Assembly (NCBI GenBank): GCA_965657135.1
Contig: CBFHNF010000003.1
Span: 62,001-126,000, forward strand
Length of the DNA: 64,000 nt
Reading direction: 5' to 3'
Source of the DNA: HIMB11 sp965657135
Lineage (GTDB): Bacteria; Pseudomonadota; Alphaproteobacteria; Rhodobacterales; Rhodobacteraceae
Within the stretch, counting starts at the first letter, position 1; each line of letters starts with the position of its first letter. This document shows, piece by piece, positions 25,485 to 33,953 of the stretch. Made by a program: the position numbers and the translations under genes. A model generated the notes under the pieces. That model was not told where the DNA came from. It did not search any database and saw nothing but the letters and a program-made list of their open reading frames with translations.

Positions 25485-26600
25485 TCAAACCGTTTCAGAT
25501 AAATGATCAGATAACAGCTTTACCACGTCTGATCTTTCGACTTCACTGGTCACAAAGGCCTGCCCGATCCCACGTGCAAGAATAAAACGTAATTGACCAT
25601 CAACGACCTTTTTGTCCTGCGCCATCAGCTCAACGAGGTCTTGGGCATCTGGCAATTCTCCAGCAATATCAGACAGACGCACCTTCATTCCCATGGAGCC
25701 CAGATGTTCTGCCACCCGGCTGGGTGCCTCTTGGGAACAAAGTCCCATACGCGCGGATAACTCAAACGCCAAGGCGCATCCAATTGCGACACCTTCGCCA
25801 TGTAATAGGCGATCAGAAAACCCTGTCGCAGCCTCAAGCGCGTGACAAAATGTATGACCCAAATTCAAGAGCGCGCGATCGCCCTGCTCGGTTTCGTCCC
25901 GTTCCACAATATCCGCTTTCATTTGACAAGAAATGCGCACAGCCTCGGCACGCGCATCTTTGTCACCGCGCGCAAGTGCGGGTCCGAATTCTTCGAGCCA
26001 TTCGAAAAATGCCTCATTCCCTAGTAAGCCGTATTTTACAACCTCGCCATAACCTGCCAAAAAATCGCGCGGCGTAAGTGTATCCAATGCATCAATATCA
26101 GCCAGCACCAAACTGGGCTGATGAAAGGCTCCGATCAGGTTTTTGCCTTGTGGAGCATTAATACCAGTTTTGCCTCCAACAGAACTGTCAACTTGTGCCA
26201 GTAATGATGTCGGCATTTGAACGAACCGGATGCCGCGTCGCAAAATAGATGCAGCAAAGCCAACCAAATCGCCAATCACGCCACCGCCAAGCGCGATGAC
26301 AACATCGCGACGTTCAATTTTTTCAGCCAACAGCCATTCAACAGTGCGTTCAAGATCTGGCCAAGATTTGGTGCTCTCACCAGCTGGTAGTATCAACGAA
26401 GTCGAAGAAATTCCCGCCCCCTCTAATCCATCGATCAAGGACTGAAGATGAAGGCGCGCAACATTTTCATCGGTCACAATCGCGACGCGCATACGCTTTA
26501 AAAGCGGTGAAATATACATGTGCGCTTGGGGCAAAAGACCTTCGCCGATCAGGATGTCATACGATCGTTCGCCAAGGTTCACATTTACTGTTTTCATCAC
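25485..26600 (-). CDS. aroB: 3-dehydroquinate synthase
   Basis: Second step of the shikimate pathway, from DAHP to 3-dehydroquinate. NAD-binding and active-site motifs ALGGGVIGDLVGFAASI near residue 102 and VDSSVGGKTGINAP near 147, and LNLGHTFCHALE near 252, are typical; 371 residues. A second ATG is next to the first. It lies four bases after aroK, a usual pair. Confidence 0.96.
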   Translation of the reverse strand: MMKTVNVNLGERSYDILIGEGLLPQAHMYISPLLKRMRVAIVTDENVARLHLQSLIDGLEGAGISSTSLILPAGESTKSWPDLERTVEWLLAEKIERRDVVIALGGGVIGDLVGFAASILRRGIRFVQMPTSLLAQVDSSVGGKTGINAPQGKNLIGAFHQPSLVLADIDALDTLTPRDFLAGYGEVVKYGLLGNEAFFEWLEEFGPALARGDKDARAEAVRISCQMKADIVERDETEQGDRALLNLGHTFCHALEAATGFSDRLLHGEGVAIGCALAFELSARMGLCSQEAPSRVAEHLGSMGMKVRLSDIAGELPDAQDLVELMAQDKKVVDGQLRFILARGIGQAFVTSEVERSDVVKLLSDHLSETV

Positions 26601-26604
26601 TTAC

Positions 26605-27147
26605 TTAATCCTTAAATACGTCGCCATGTCGTTCTAGTGCGTTGATCACACGCTCGACCATTTGGAATATTTCTGTTTCTGCATCCGATGTAACATGGAC
26701 ATCTGCTTTGGCATATATTGGCGTTCGGTCGTCGTAAATATCCGCAAGTGTTTGATACGGGTTCGCCGTTTGAAGCAAGGGGCGGGTTGTTTTGTGCTTT
26801 ACCCTATTCCACAAAACATCGACTTCTGCATCCAACCAAACAGATACGCCCAGTTTACTCATGTTTTGGCGGTTTTGCGTCGACAAAAATGCGCCCCCAC
26901 CTGTCGATAAAATCCCTGGTTCCCCAACCAATAATCGCTCGATGATTTGGGTTTCTTTTTCGCGAAAGAAAGCTTCGCCGTAGCGTGCAAAAATTTCAGC
27001 GATTGAAAGGTTTGATGCAATTTCGATTTCTTGATCAGAATCAAGAAAGGCCACGTTTAAGTGTTCTGCTAATGCCTTGCCCACGGCTGACTTGCCCGCA
27101 CCCATCATCCCTACCAGGGCGATTGTTTTTTGTAACCGTTTTGTCAT
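26605..27147 (-). CDS. aroK: Shikimate kinase
   Basis: Phosphorylates shikimate in the pathway to chorismate. P-loop GMMGAGKSAVGKALA near residue 13, the substrate-binding DSDQEIE near 36 and STGGGAFLSTQNR near 81 are visible; 180 residues. It precedes aroB with a four-base gap. Divergent from the small membrane protein at 27264. Confidence 0.95.
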   Translation of the reverse strand: MTKRLQKTIALVGMMGAGKSAVGKALAEHLNVAFLDSDQEIEIASNLSIAEIFARYGEAFFREKETQIIERLLVGEPGILSTGGGAFLSTQNRQNMSKLGVSVWLDAEVDVLWNRVKHKTTRPLLQTANPYQTLADIYDDRTPIYAKADVHVTSDAETEIFQMVERVINALERHGDVFKD

Positions 27148-27263
27148 GCGGGACTTATTGGCGATCTCACGCTAAATTACAATAACTTGAATAACTTTGC
27201 TTGGTTCTAAATCGCATTCATGTTTATACTGTTCACAAAAACCAACTTATATTGGATTGAAAC

Positions 27264-27413
27264 ATGGGCAGTGTGATCAAGTGGGTTCTGATTTTGTGCG
27301 TCTTTGGCTTTTTGGCTCTGTCCATCTATGCCTATGTTGGCCCGTTTTTTGGTGTTAACTTTGATCCTGTGCGCACTCCTGTTACCAATTCGATTGAGTT
27401 AAATGAGACCTAG
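27264..27413 (+). CDS. Small single-span membrane protein, 49 residues
   Basis: ATG at 27264 opens a 49-codon frame with a hydrophobic helix (VLILCVFGFLALSIYAYVG) and a short polar tail. Its stop overlaps the start of the next gene by 11 bases, a pattern of translational coupling, which supports it as a real gene. Function unknown. Confidence 0.65.
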   Translation: MGSVIKWVLILCVFGFLALSIYAYVGPFFGVNFDPVRTPVTNSIELNET

Positions 27414-28884
27414 CATAGCAATCTTTGCCATTTGCATGTGTGTATCAGCCGTTGGGGGGCTGGCACAAAATGCGCCACTATCGGCGATTGATTGGTTAGA
27501 CGAAAAAAACGCACCTCAGCCTTCGACAAATCTGGAAACACCAGACTCGATCATAGAACGCGAAATTCAGGTGGTTCCGCTTGATGATATTTCGCGTAAT
27601 TCTGTAGGACTTTTGCCTGCACGTGTCACAGGGCTTCCATCACATCTGTGGCGTGAAAGTCGGTCAAACGCGCTTGAAAACTTGTTGAATGACTTCCCAA
27701 TCGAACATAATAGCGTGATCCATTCTTTTTTGTTCAACCTACTCTTAACTGAGGCGGATGCGCCCGCGGAAGATCAGCGGACCCATAGTTTTTTAAAAGC
27801 CCGTATTCGAAAGCTTATCGATTTAGGCGCGGTTGATGCCGCATATGCCATGCTGGAACGTGCAGCCCCGCTTCCTCCATCATTGGTTCCGCTGTTGTTT
27901 GAACTTTCACTCTATGACACATCGATTGAACCCGCCTGTGATCCTGTTTTAGCACTTGGGCCAAATTATCCCGATGCGGCGGCCCGCGTATATTGTTTGG
28001 CACGGCGCGGTGATTGGTTGACCGCCACACTTGTTTTAGATGCAACAGAAGCATTAGGGGGATTCACAGGACGGACAGCAGCATTGCTGCATATATATCT
28101 TGAGACGGAAACCGAAAATGAGATAGATGTTAATCTGCCTCCAAACTTACGGGTCACAGCCTTAGATTACCGGCTTTATGATGCAATTGGTTTACCCCTA
28201 ACTCCCGATTTACTACCCCGCGCGTTCGCAGTGTCCGATCTGTCTGGTGAAAACGGATGGCGTGCGCAACTGTTTGCAGCAGAACGTTTGGCACAAACGG
28301 GCGCTATTGGGGATAATCGTTTTTTGGGTATTTATAGTGCAAACGAGCCATCAGCGTCGGGCAGCGTTTGGGATCGGGTTGCTGCATTCCAACAATTCGA
28401 AACGGCGCTAAGAGATGACAAAAATGTCTCTGAAACATTGGACCGCGCATGGACCAAATTTTATGCTACTGATCTGGCGCGAACATTTGCAAATATTTTT
28501 GCCGATGACATCATAAAACGCGGTCTTACATCGCCTGCTGCGATGGATGTTATATTAATGTCCAATCAATATCGCTCTGCGCCTGAAACAGAGGATTTTC
28601 GCACATTTATTGCGCACGGCATCATGCCGCTCATGCCACCAAACAATTCCGTTGAGCGCGCAATATATGATGCATTTTTAGAGCCTCGGATTCCGTTTGG
28701 AATTGAACAAATGATTACACAGGGCCGTTTGGGGGAAGCGATCTTAGCAACCCTTATCCAATTGGACAAAGGAAGTTCTGGTGATGTTCGCGATCTGCAT
28801 GAAAGTCTCTCAACACTGCGGCTGATCGGCCTAGAGGATTTGGCACGACGCGCAGCAATTTATGCAATCTCAAAGGCTCCATGA
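27403..28884 (+). CDS. Secreted or periplasmic protein of unknown function
   Basis: 493 residues with a signal peptide (cleavage near VGGLA|QNAP). The rest is mostly helical with repeated alanine/leucine-rich helices (for example KARIRKLIDLGAVDAAYAML, AAARVYCLARRGDW), which may form TPR- or solenoid-like repeats; no catalytic motif is seen. It is conserved in position in related genomes as I remember it (near aroK and xerD), but I do not know its function. Its stop overlaps the beginning of xerD. Confidence 0.65.
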   Translation: MRPSIAIFAICMCVSAVGGLAQNAPLSAIDWLDEKNAPQPSTNLETPDSIIEREIQVVPLDDISRNSVGLLPARVTGLPSHLWRESRSNALENLLNDFPIEHNSVIHSFLFNLLLTEADAPAEDQRTHSFLKARIRKLIDLGAVDAAYAMLERAAPLPPSLVPLLFELSLYDTSIEPACDPVLALGPNYPDAAARVYCLARRGDWLTATLVLDATEALGGFTGRTAALLHIYLETETENEIDVNLPPNLRVTALDYRLYDAIGLPLTPDLLPRAFAVSDLSGENGWRAQLFAAERLAQTGAIGDNRFLGIYSANEPSASGSVWDRVAAFQQFETALRDDKNVSETLDRAWTKFYATDLARTFANIFADDIIKRGLTSPAAMDVILMSNQYRSAPETEDFRTFIAHGIMPLMPPNNSVERAIYDAFLEPRIPFGIEQMITQGRLGEAILATLIQLDKGSSGDVRDLHESLSTLRLIGLEDLARRAAIYAISKAP

Positions 28885-28888
28885 AATC

Positions 28889-29854
28889 ATGAATGAACTG
28901 CGTCGCATCGAGGCTTTTTTAGAGGCGAAATCCGCCGAAACGGGCGCATCACAAAATACTCTTTCGGCCTATGCGCGTGACTTATCGGATTTTCATGATT
29001 TCCTAATAGATCAAAAACAAGATTTAATGCATGTCAAAATGGACGGCATTGAAGCCTATTTGGTGGATTTACTACATCGTGATTTATCGCGTGCCACGCG
29101 TGCGCGGCGATTATCGGCGATCAAGCAATTCTATCACTTCTGCCTAGAAGAAAACTGGCGCACAGATCATCCAGCGTTACAAATTACGGGTCCTGGACGC
29201 GAAAAATCATTGCCGAAAACAATGACGGTTATTGACGTTGATCGCCTAATGAATAGTGCAATATCATCTTCCAAAGGTGAAGTTGAACGCGCTCGAAACG
29301 CGTGTTTGATGCAGGTGCTTTATGCCACAGGAATGCGGGTCAGTGAACTGATGTCGCTGCCTGTTGCGATTTGTCGGGGCGCCCCAGAATTTTTGTTGAT
29401 CAAGGGAAAAGGAAATAAAGAGCGCATTGTCCCCATGTCCCCTCCATCCTTAGCATCTCTGAAAGTATGGCTGTATCACCGTGATCGTGAACAAGAGCAA
29501 AAAGTTAAGGACGGTGGTGAGGCATCGGTATTTTTATTTCCCTCGCGTGGTAAGCTGGGGCATTTAACGCGGCATTGGTTTTATCAAAGCATCAAAAACT
29601 GGGCTGTATTAGCGGGGATCGACGCGAACATCGTAACACCCCATACGATCCGACATGCATTTGCAACACATCTTTTAGCCAATGGTGCAGATCTGCGTGT
29701 GATACAAACACTACTTGGTCATGCCGATGTTTCGACCACAGAAATTTACACCCACGTTCTAGATGACCATTTACGCGATTTGGTGATTAACCATCACCCG
29801 CTTTCCTCAAAACGCCGTGAATCCATTGGCAAGGTGTCTATTGATGATCAGTAA
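28889..29854 (+). CDS. xerD: Tyrosine recombinase XerD
   Basis: Site-specific recombinase that, with XerC, resolves chromosome dimers at dif. The N-terminal SAM-like domain is residues 1-90; the catalytic residues appear as ATGMRVSELMSLP (Arg), KGKGNKERIVP (Lys region), HTIRHAFATHLLANGADLRV (His, Arg), GHADVSTTEIYTHV (His and Tyr). 321 residues from the ATG at 28889; an ATG at 28862 is possible but lies inside the previous gene. Not a mobile-element integrase by context: it is embedded in a core operon. Confidence 0.9.
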   Translation: MNELRRIEAFLEAKSAETGASQNTLSAYARDLSDFHDFLIDQKQDLMHVKMDGIEAYLVDLLHRDLSRATRARRLSAIKQFYHFCLEENWRTDHPALQITGPGREKSLPKTMTVIDVDRLMNSAISSSKGEVERARNACLMQVLYATGMRVSELMSLPVAICRGAPEFLLIKGKGNKERIVPMSPPSLASLKVWLYHRDREQEQKVKDGGEASVFLFPSRGKLGHLTRHWFYQSIKNWAVLAGIDANIVTPHTIRHAFATHLLANGADLRVIQTLLGHADVSTTEIYTHVLDDHLRDLVINHHPLSSKRRESIGKVSIDDQ

Positions 29855-29978
29855 CCTGTCAAAAGCGACCATAATGCGTTTGTGACGTCGGATAGAACTT
29901 TCTGTGTGCTTGCCCCCTTGATTGGGCGGTGTTTAATCCCCATAAGCTAAGCAGAACGCGAACCTAAGAGACCGTGAG

Positions 29979-31286
29979 ATGGAACAAGACTTGATGAATA
30001 TCGACAATGCATTTTGGATCACCATTGGTGCCATCCTTTTGCTGCTTGTCTTATCTGGTTTCTTTTCGGGCTCAGAAACGGCACTTACGGCTGCCTCTCG
30101 CGGCAAAATGCGCACACAAGCGGACAAGGGATCGCGCGGTGCTGCACGGGCTTTGGCTATCACCGAAGACAACGAGCGTTTGATTGGATCGGTTTTGTTG
30201 GGAAACAATCTGGTCAATATTCTGGCAACATCACTGACCACAGCGTTGTTCACACGTATGTTTGGCGAAAGTGGCGTTGCATTAGCCACGTTAATCATGA
30301 CGGTTTTAGTCTTGATATTTGCAGAGGTTCTCCCAAAAACCTACGCCATAACGAATCCCGAAACCGCGGCCGCGCGGGCATCTTTACCAATCAGCATCGT
30401 CATTCGCATATTTGCTCCGATCGTCTCGACCGTGCGCTGGTTTGTTCGCGGCGTTTTGCGGATGTTTGGAGTGCAAACAGATCCGGATAGTCACATTCTT
30501 GCCGTGCGCGAGGAAATTGCTGGAGCGCTCAGCCTTGGCCATTCCGAGGGTGTTGTCGAAAAAGAAGACCGCGACAGAATTTTGGGCGCGCTCGATTTAT
30601 CAGAGCGCACAGTCGAAGAAATCATGCTGCATCGATCCGGGATCGAAATGATCAATTCAGAGGATGATCCACAGTCGATTTTAACACAGTGTTTGGAAAG
30701 CGCGCATACGCGCCTGCCTGTATATAAGGACGATCCAGAAAACATTATTGGTGTCATCCATGCCAAGGATTTGGCACGCCAAATGTATCGTCTGGTGAGC
30801 GGTCCAAATGCCCAGCTTTCTGATTTGGGGAAATTTGACATCAACGAAGTTGCAATGGAGCCTTATTTTATTCCGGATACAACATCATTGGATGATCAGA
30901 TGCGTCAATTCCTGCGCCGGCGTACACATTTTGCCTTGGTCGTGGACGAATACGGATCACTTGAAGGTTTGATCACACTAGAAGATATTCTTGAAGAAAT
31001 CGTGGGCGAAATTGCGGACGAGTTTGATGTTCCTGATAAAGATACAATCAAACCTGACGCTTTAGGAAGTTATGTCTTAGACGGCGCAATGACCATTCGT
31101 GACATTAACCGCGCACTTGATTGGTCCCTGCCCGATGATGAGGCAAACACCTTGGCAGGCTTGGTCATTCACGAAGCGCAGATGATCCCAACAGTTGGGC
31201 AAATTTTCTATTTCCTTGGCTATCGGTTCGAGGTGGTCGAACGACAGGCAAATCGGATTACGCAAATGCGCGTCACACCGACATAG
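29979..31286 (+). CDS. CorC/HlyC-type (CNNM, DUF21) membrane protein
   Basis: 435 residues: a DUF21/CNNM membrane domain with three or four helices (residues 10-180, starting FSGSETALTAASRGKM), two CBS domains (about 210-330) and a C-terminal CorC_HlyC domain (ALVVDEYGSLEGLITLEDIL near 310, then VGEIADEFD). The family is linked to magnesium/cobalt handling or ion efflux. A start at 29994 is possible. Follows xerD by 124 bases in the same direction, with no terminator evident between. Confidence 0.88.
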   Translation: MEQDLMNIDNAFWITIGAILLLLVLSGFFSGSETALTAASRGKMRTQADKGSRGAARALAITEDNERLIGSVLLGNNLVNILATSLTTALFTRMFGESGVALATLIMTVLVLIFAEVLPKTYAITNPETAAARASLPISIVIRIFAPIVSTVRWFVRGVLRMFGVQTDPDSHILAVREEIAGALSLGHSEGVVEKEDRDRILGALDLSERTVEEIMLHRSGIEMINSEDDPQSILTQCLESAHTRLPVYKDDPENIIGVIHAKDLARQMYRLVSGPNAQLSDLGKFDINEVAMEPYFIPDTTSLDDQMRQFLRRRTHFALVVDEYGSLEGLITLEDILEEIVGEIADEFDVPDKDTIKPDALGSYVLDGAMTIRDINRALDWSLPDDEANTLAGLVIHEAQMIPTVGQIFYFLGYRFEVVERQANRITQMRVTPT

Positions 31287-31336
31287 CGCACCAAACTATA
31301 TTTGATAGTCGAATTTAATGTGCCAACATGCCAAGG

Positions 31337-33751
31337 CTACCCGCGCAAACGCTCTCCTTTGGGGTCAAATGGTGTGTGATTCAGAATAACACCGCCATGG
31401 GGTTTTCCAAGGATCATCACTTCAACTCGATCCCCAGCGGATGCATTTTTGACGTACCCCAATGCCAATGACATCCCAACGGTGTAGCCATACGCGCCCG
31501 ATGTTACACGACCGATACCAACCCCATTCTTGAAAATCGGCTCGCCCCCCGTGGCGTCTGCGTTGGATGCAGTAACCGCGTCTTCGTCAATGTGTATTAA
31601 GACCAAGTTTTCACGCGCCTCATTGGCCATAACATCTGCGGCAGCGGCTTTGTTTAGGAACTCTTTGTCCATCTTACACAGTCGATCCAAACCAACTTCT
31701 TGAGGCCAATATTCTGGGCTATATTCACGCGACCAGCTGCCATAGCCTTTTTCCACACGCAACGACATTAACGCACGTGAACCCACAGGCCCACCGCCTA
31801 GATCAGACGCCGCATCAATGAGTGCCGTGTATACCGCCAACTGATCCTGTTCGTCACAATATATTTCCCAACCCAAATCACCTGTAAAGCTGACACGAAG
31901 CGCGGCGCATTCAACACCAGCAATGCTCAAATGCCCCGAACGCATGAACGGCCAAGACTCATTTGACAAATCCGCATTGCTGAGACGTTGCAACAATTCA
32001 CGTGATTTTGGACCCGCAACGTTAAAGGCACAAGTGTCGTTGGTTTTGCTCTCAAATGTTGTGCCCTTTGGTAATTCAACCATGTTGTAAAAACGCTGTT
32101 GATATCGCTCAGCCATGCCCGAACTGACCACCCAATAATCATCTTCGCCCAGTTTAGTTACCGTTGCATCGCCCGCGATCCCGCCCCGTTTGCCGATCAA
32201 CGGCGTCAGGCAGGATCTACCAACAACACTGGGCATTTTATTGGCAAACACAGCGTTCAACCAATCCTCTGCTCCTGCGCCTTTGACACTATATTTTCCA
32301 AAGTTTGAAATATCGATCACACCCACGGTTAAACGTAACATCTTGGCCTCGCGCTCGACGCTTTTCCACCACCCTTGACGCGTGAAACCCGCGGTTTCTG
32401 GTGTATCTGCATCAAAATATAACGCGTGTTCCCAGCCATAATTCAGCCCAAAGTTTGCGCCCAACTGCTTTTGTTTATCAAAGATGGGTCGAGTGCGTAC
32501 AGGGCGTCCTGCATCACGTTCTTCATTTGGGAAATGAATTTTGAAACGGTGTGCATACTGATCGCCCACACGCGCCTTGGTAAAGGCCTCATCCGCCCAG
32601 TCCCCAAAGCGCGCCATATCCCACGCAAACATGTCGTATTTGGTTTCGCCTTCTATAATCCATTCCGCGACCAACAAACCCATTCCACCTGATTGGCTGA
32701 AGCCCGGGATTATACCGTTACAACAGAAATAGTTTTTCAATTCAGGGACAGGACCAAACAAAACATTGCTGTCTGGGGACCAAATCATGGGACCATTGAT
32801 CACACGTTTGATGCCAGCTTCACCAACCGCTGGAACACGCTCGATGGCGCGCATCATATTTTCTTCGATCCGTTCCAGATCATCATCAAACAATTCGTGC
32901 CCGAAATCAGGGGGTGTGCCATCCTCTGCCCAAAATTTCAAAGCACGCTCATAGGCGCCCACCAACAAACCTTTGCCCTCTTGTCGCAGATAATATTCCC
33001 CATCACGATCTGCAACAGATGGTAGGCGACGGTCCATGACATCGATTTCTGCGATGGTTTCCGTCACGAAATATTGATGTTCTGTGGGTTGCAGCGGCAA
33101 TTTCAAACCAGCCAGAGCCGCAACCTCGCGCCCCCATAGGCCAGCGGCGTTAACCACCCATTGGGTGTGAATGTCGCCCTTGGGCGTGCGCACAATCCAT
33201 GTGCCATCAGGTTGTTGTTCTGTTCCGGTCACAGGGGTAAAGCGATAGATTTCTGCCCCCCTTTGACGCGCACCTGTCGCATAGGCATTCGTAACCCCAG
33301 ATGGATCCACATTACCCCCATCAGGTTCAAACATAATACAGCGAATACCGTCATAATTCACAAGTGGATGTAGCCGCTCGGCCTCATCACGGGACACTTC
33401 GTGGAAATTCATGCCGTATAACTTGGCCTTGGCTTCTTGCAGGCGCAACTGATGTTCGCGCGCTTCGGTCTGTGCCAAATATAACGACCCGGGCTGAAAC
33501 ACTCCGCAGCCCTGACCAGTTTCTTGCTCTAACTCTTTGTACAAATTCATTGTGTAGTGTTGGATGCGGCTGATATTCGTGCTGTCGTGCAGCCCATGAA
33601 TGTTGGCTGCCGCATGCCAAGTTGATCCAGATGTTAGTTCGTCGCGTTCTAACATAACGACATCTGTCCACCCCAGTTTTGTAAGGTGATACAGAATTGA
33701 GCAACCAATAACGCCGCCTCCAATAACAACGGCTTGAGCATGCGATTTCAT
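31337..33751 (-). CDS. FAD-GcvT oxidoreductase, dimethylglycine/sarcosine dehydrogenase-like (copy 1)
   Basis: About 804 residues: FAD-binding DAO domain (AVVIGGGVIGCSILYHLTKL at the N-terminus), central FAO_M part (residues about 375-430), glycine-cleavage T domain (about 430-700) and GCV_T C-terminal barrel (710-800). The histidine of GSTWHAAANIHG sits where covalent FAD attachment occurs in dimethylglycine dehydrogenase, as remembered. It would remove methyl groups from an N-methylated amino acid and pass the carbon to tetrahydrofolate. Start set at 33751 (GGATGG precedes). Divergent from a close paralogue; the shared 200-base region is presumably their promoter. Confidence 0.85.
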   Translation of the reverse strand: MKSHAQAVVIGGGVIGCSILYHLTKLGWTDVVMLERDELTSGSTWHAAANIHGLHDSTNISRIQHYTMNLYKELEQETGQGCGVFQPGSLYLAQTEAREHQLRLQEAKAKLYGMNFHEVSRDEAERLHPLVNYDGIRCIMFEPDGGNVDPSGVTNAYATGARQRGAEIYRFTPVTGTEQQPDGTWIVRTPKGDIHTQWVVNAAGLWGREVAALAGLKLPLQPTEHQYFVTETIAEIDVMDRRLPSVADRDGEYYLRQEGKGLLVGAYERALKFWAEDGTPPDFGHELFDDDLERIEENMMRAIERVPAVGEAGIKRVINGPMIWSPDSNVLFGPVPELKNYFCCNGIIPGFSQSGGMGLLVAEWIIEGETKYDMFAWDMARFGDWADEAFTKARVGDQYAHRFKIHFPNEERDAGRPVRTRPIFDKQKQLGANFGLNYGWEHALYFDADTPETAGFTRQGWWKSVEREAKMLRLTVGVIDISNFGKYSVKGAGAEDWLNAVFANKMPSVVGRSCLTPLIGKRGGIAGDATVTKLGEDDYWVVSSGMAERYQQRFYNMVELPKGTTFESKTNDTCAFNVAGPKSRELLQRLSNADLSNESWPFMRSGHLSIAGVECAALRVSFTGDLGWEIYCDEQDQLAVYTALIDAASDLGGGPVGSRALMSLRVEKGYGSWSREYSPEYWPQEVGLDRLCKMDKEFLNKAAAADVMANEARENLVLIHIDEDAVTASNADATGGEPIFKNGVGIGRVTSGAYGYTVGMSLALGYVKNASAGDRVEVMILGKPHGGVILNHTPFDPKGERLRG

Positions 33752-33953
33752 GACATTTCCATCCAACTTTTTTCATAATACATAAGCGCGAAAATTATTG
33801 GATGGATTGTTTGTTCCCGACATTTTCCGTCGCCCCTCTTCATTTCCAAAGGGCTTTAGAGCCGCTATACATTTTGTATCGCATTGCGCATGATAGTTGT
33901 GGGTTATGCGAAATTCAGGAAGTATTGTCATAAGATGAATGGAGGCCAATCAA

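Noticed and set aside
28889..29854. Tyrosine recombinase as a mobile-element integrase
   Set aside because: The sequence is XerD-like with all catalytic residues and sits in a core gene block, not beside the accessory region.
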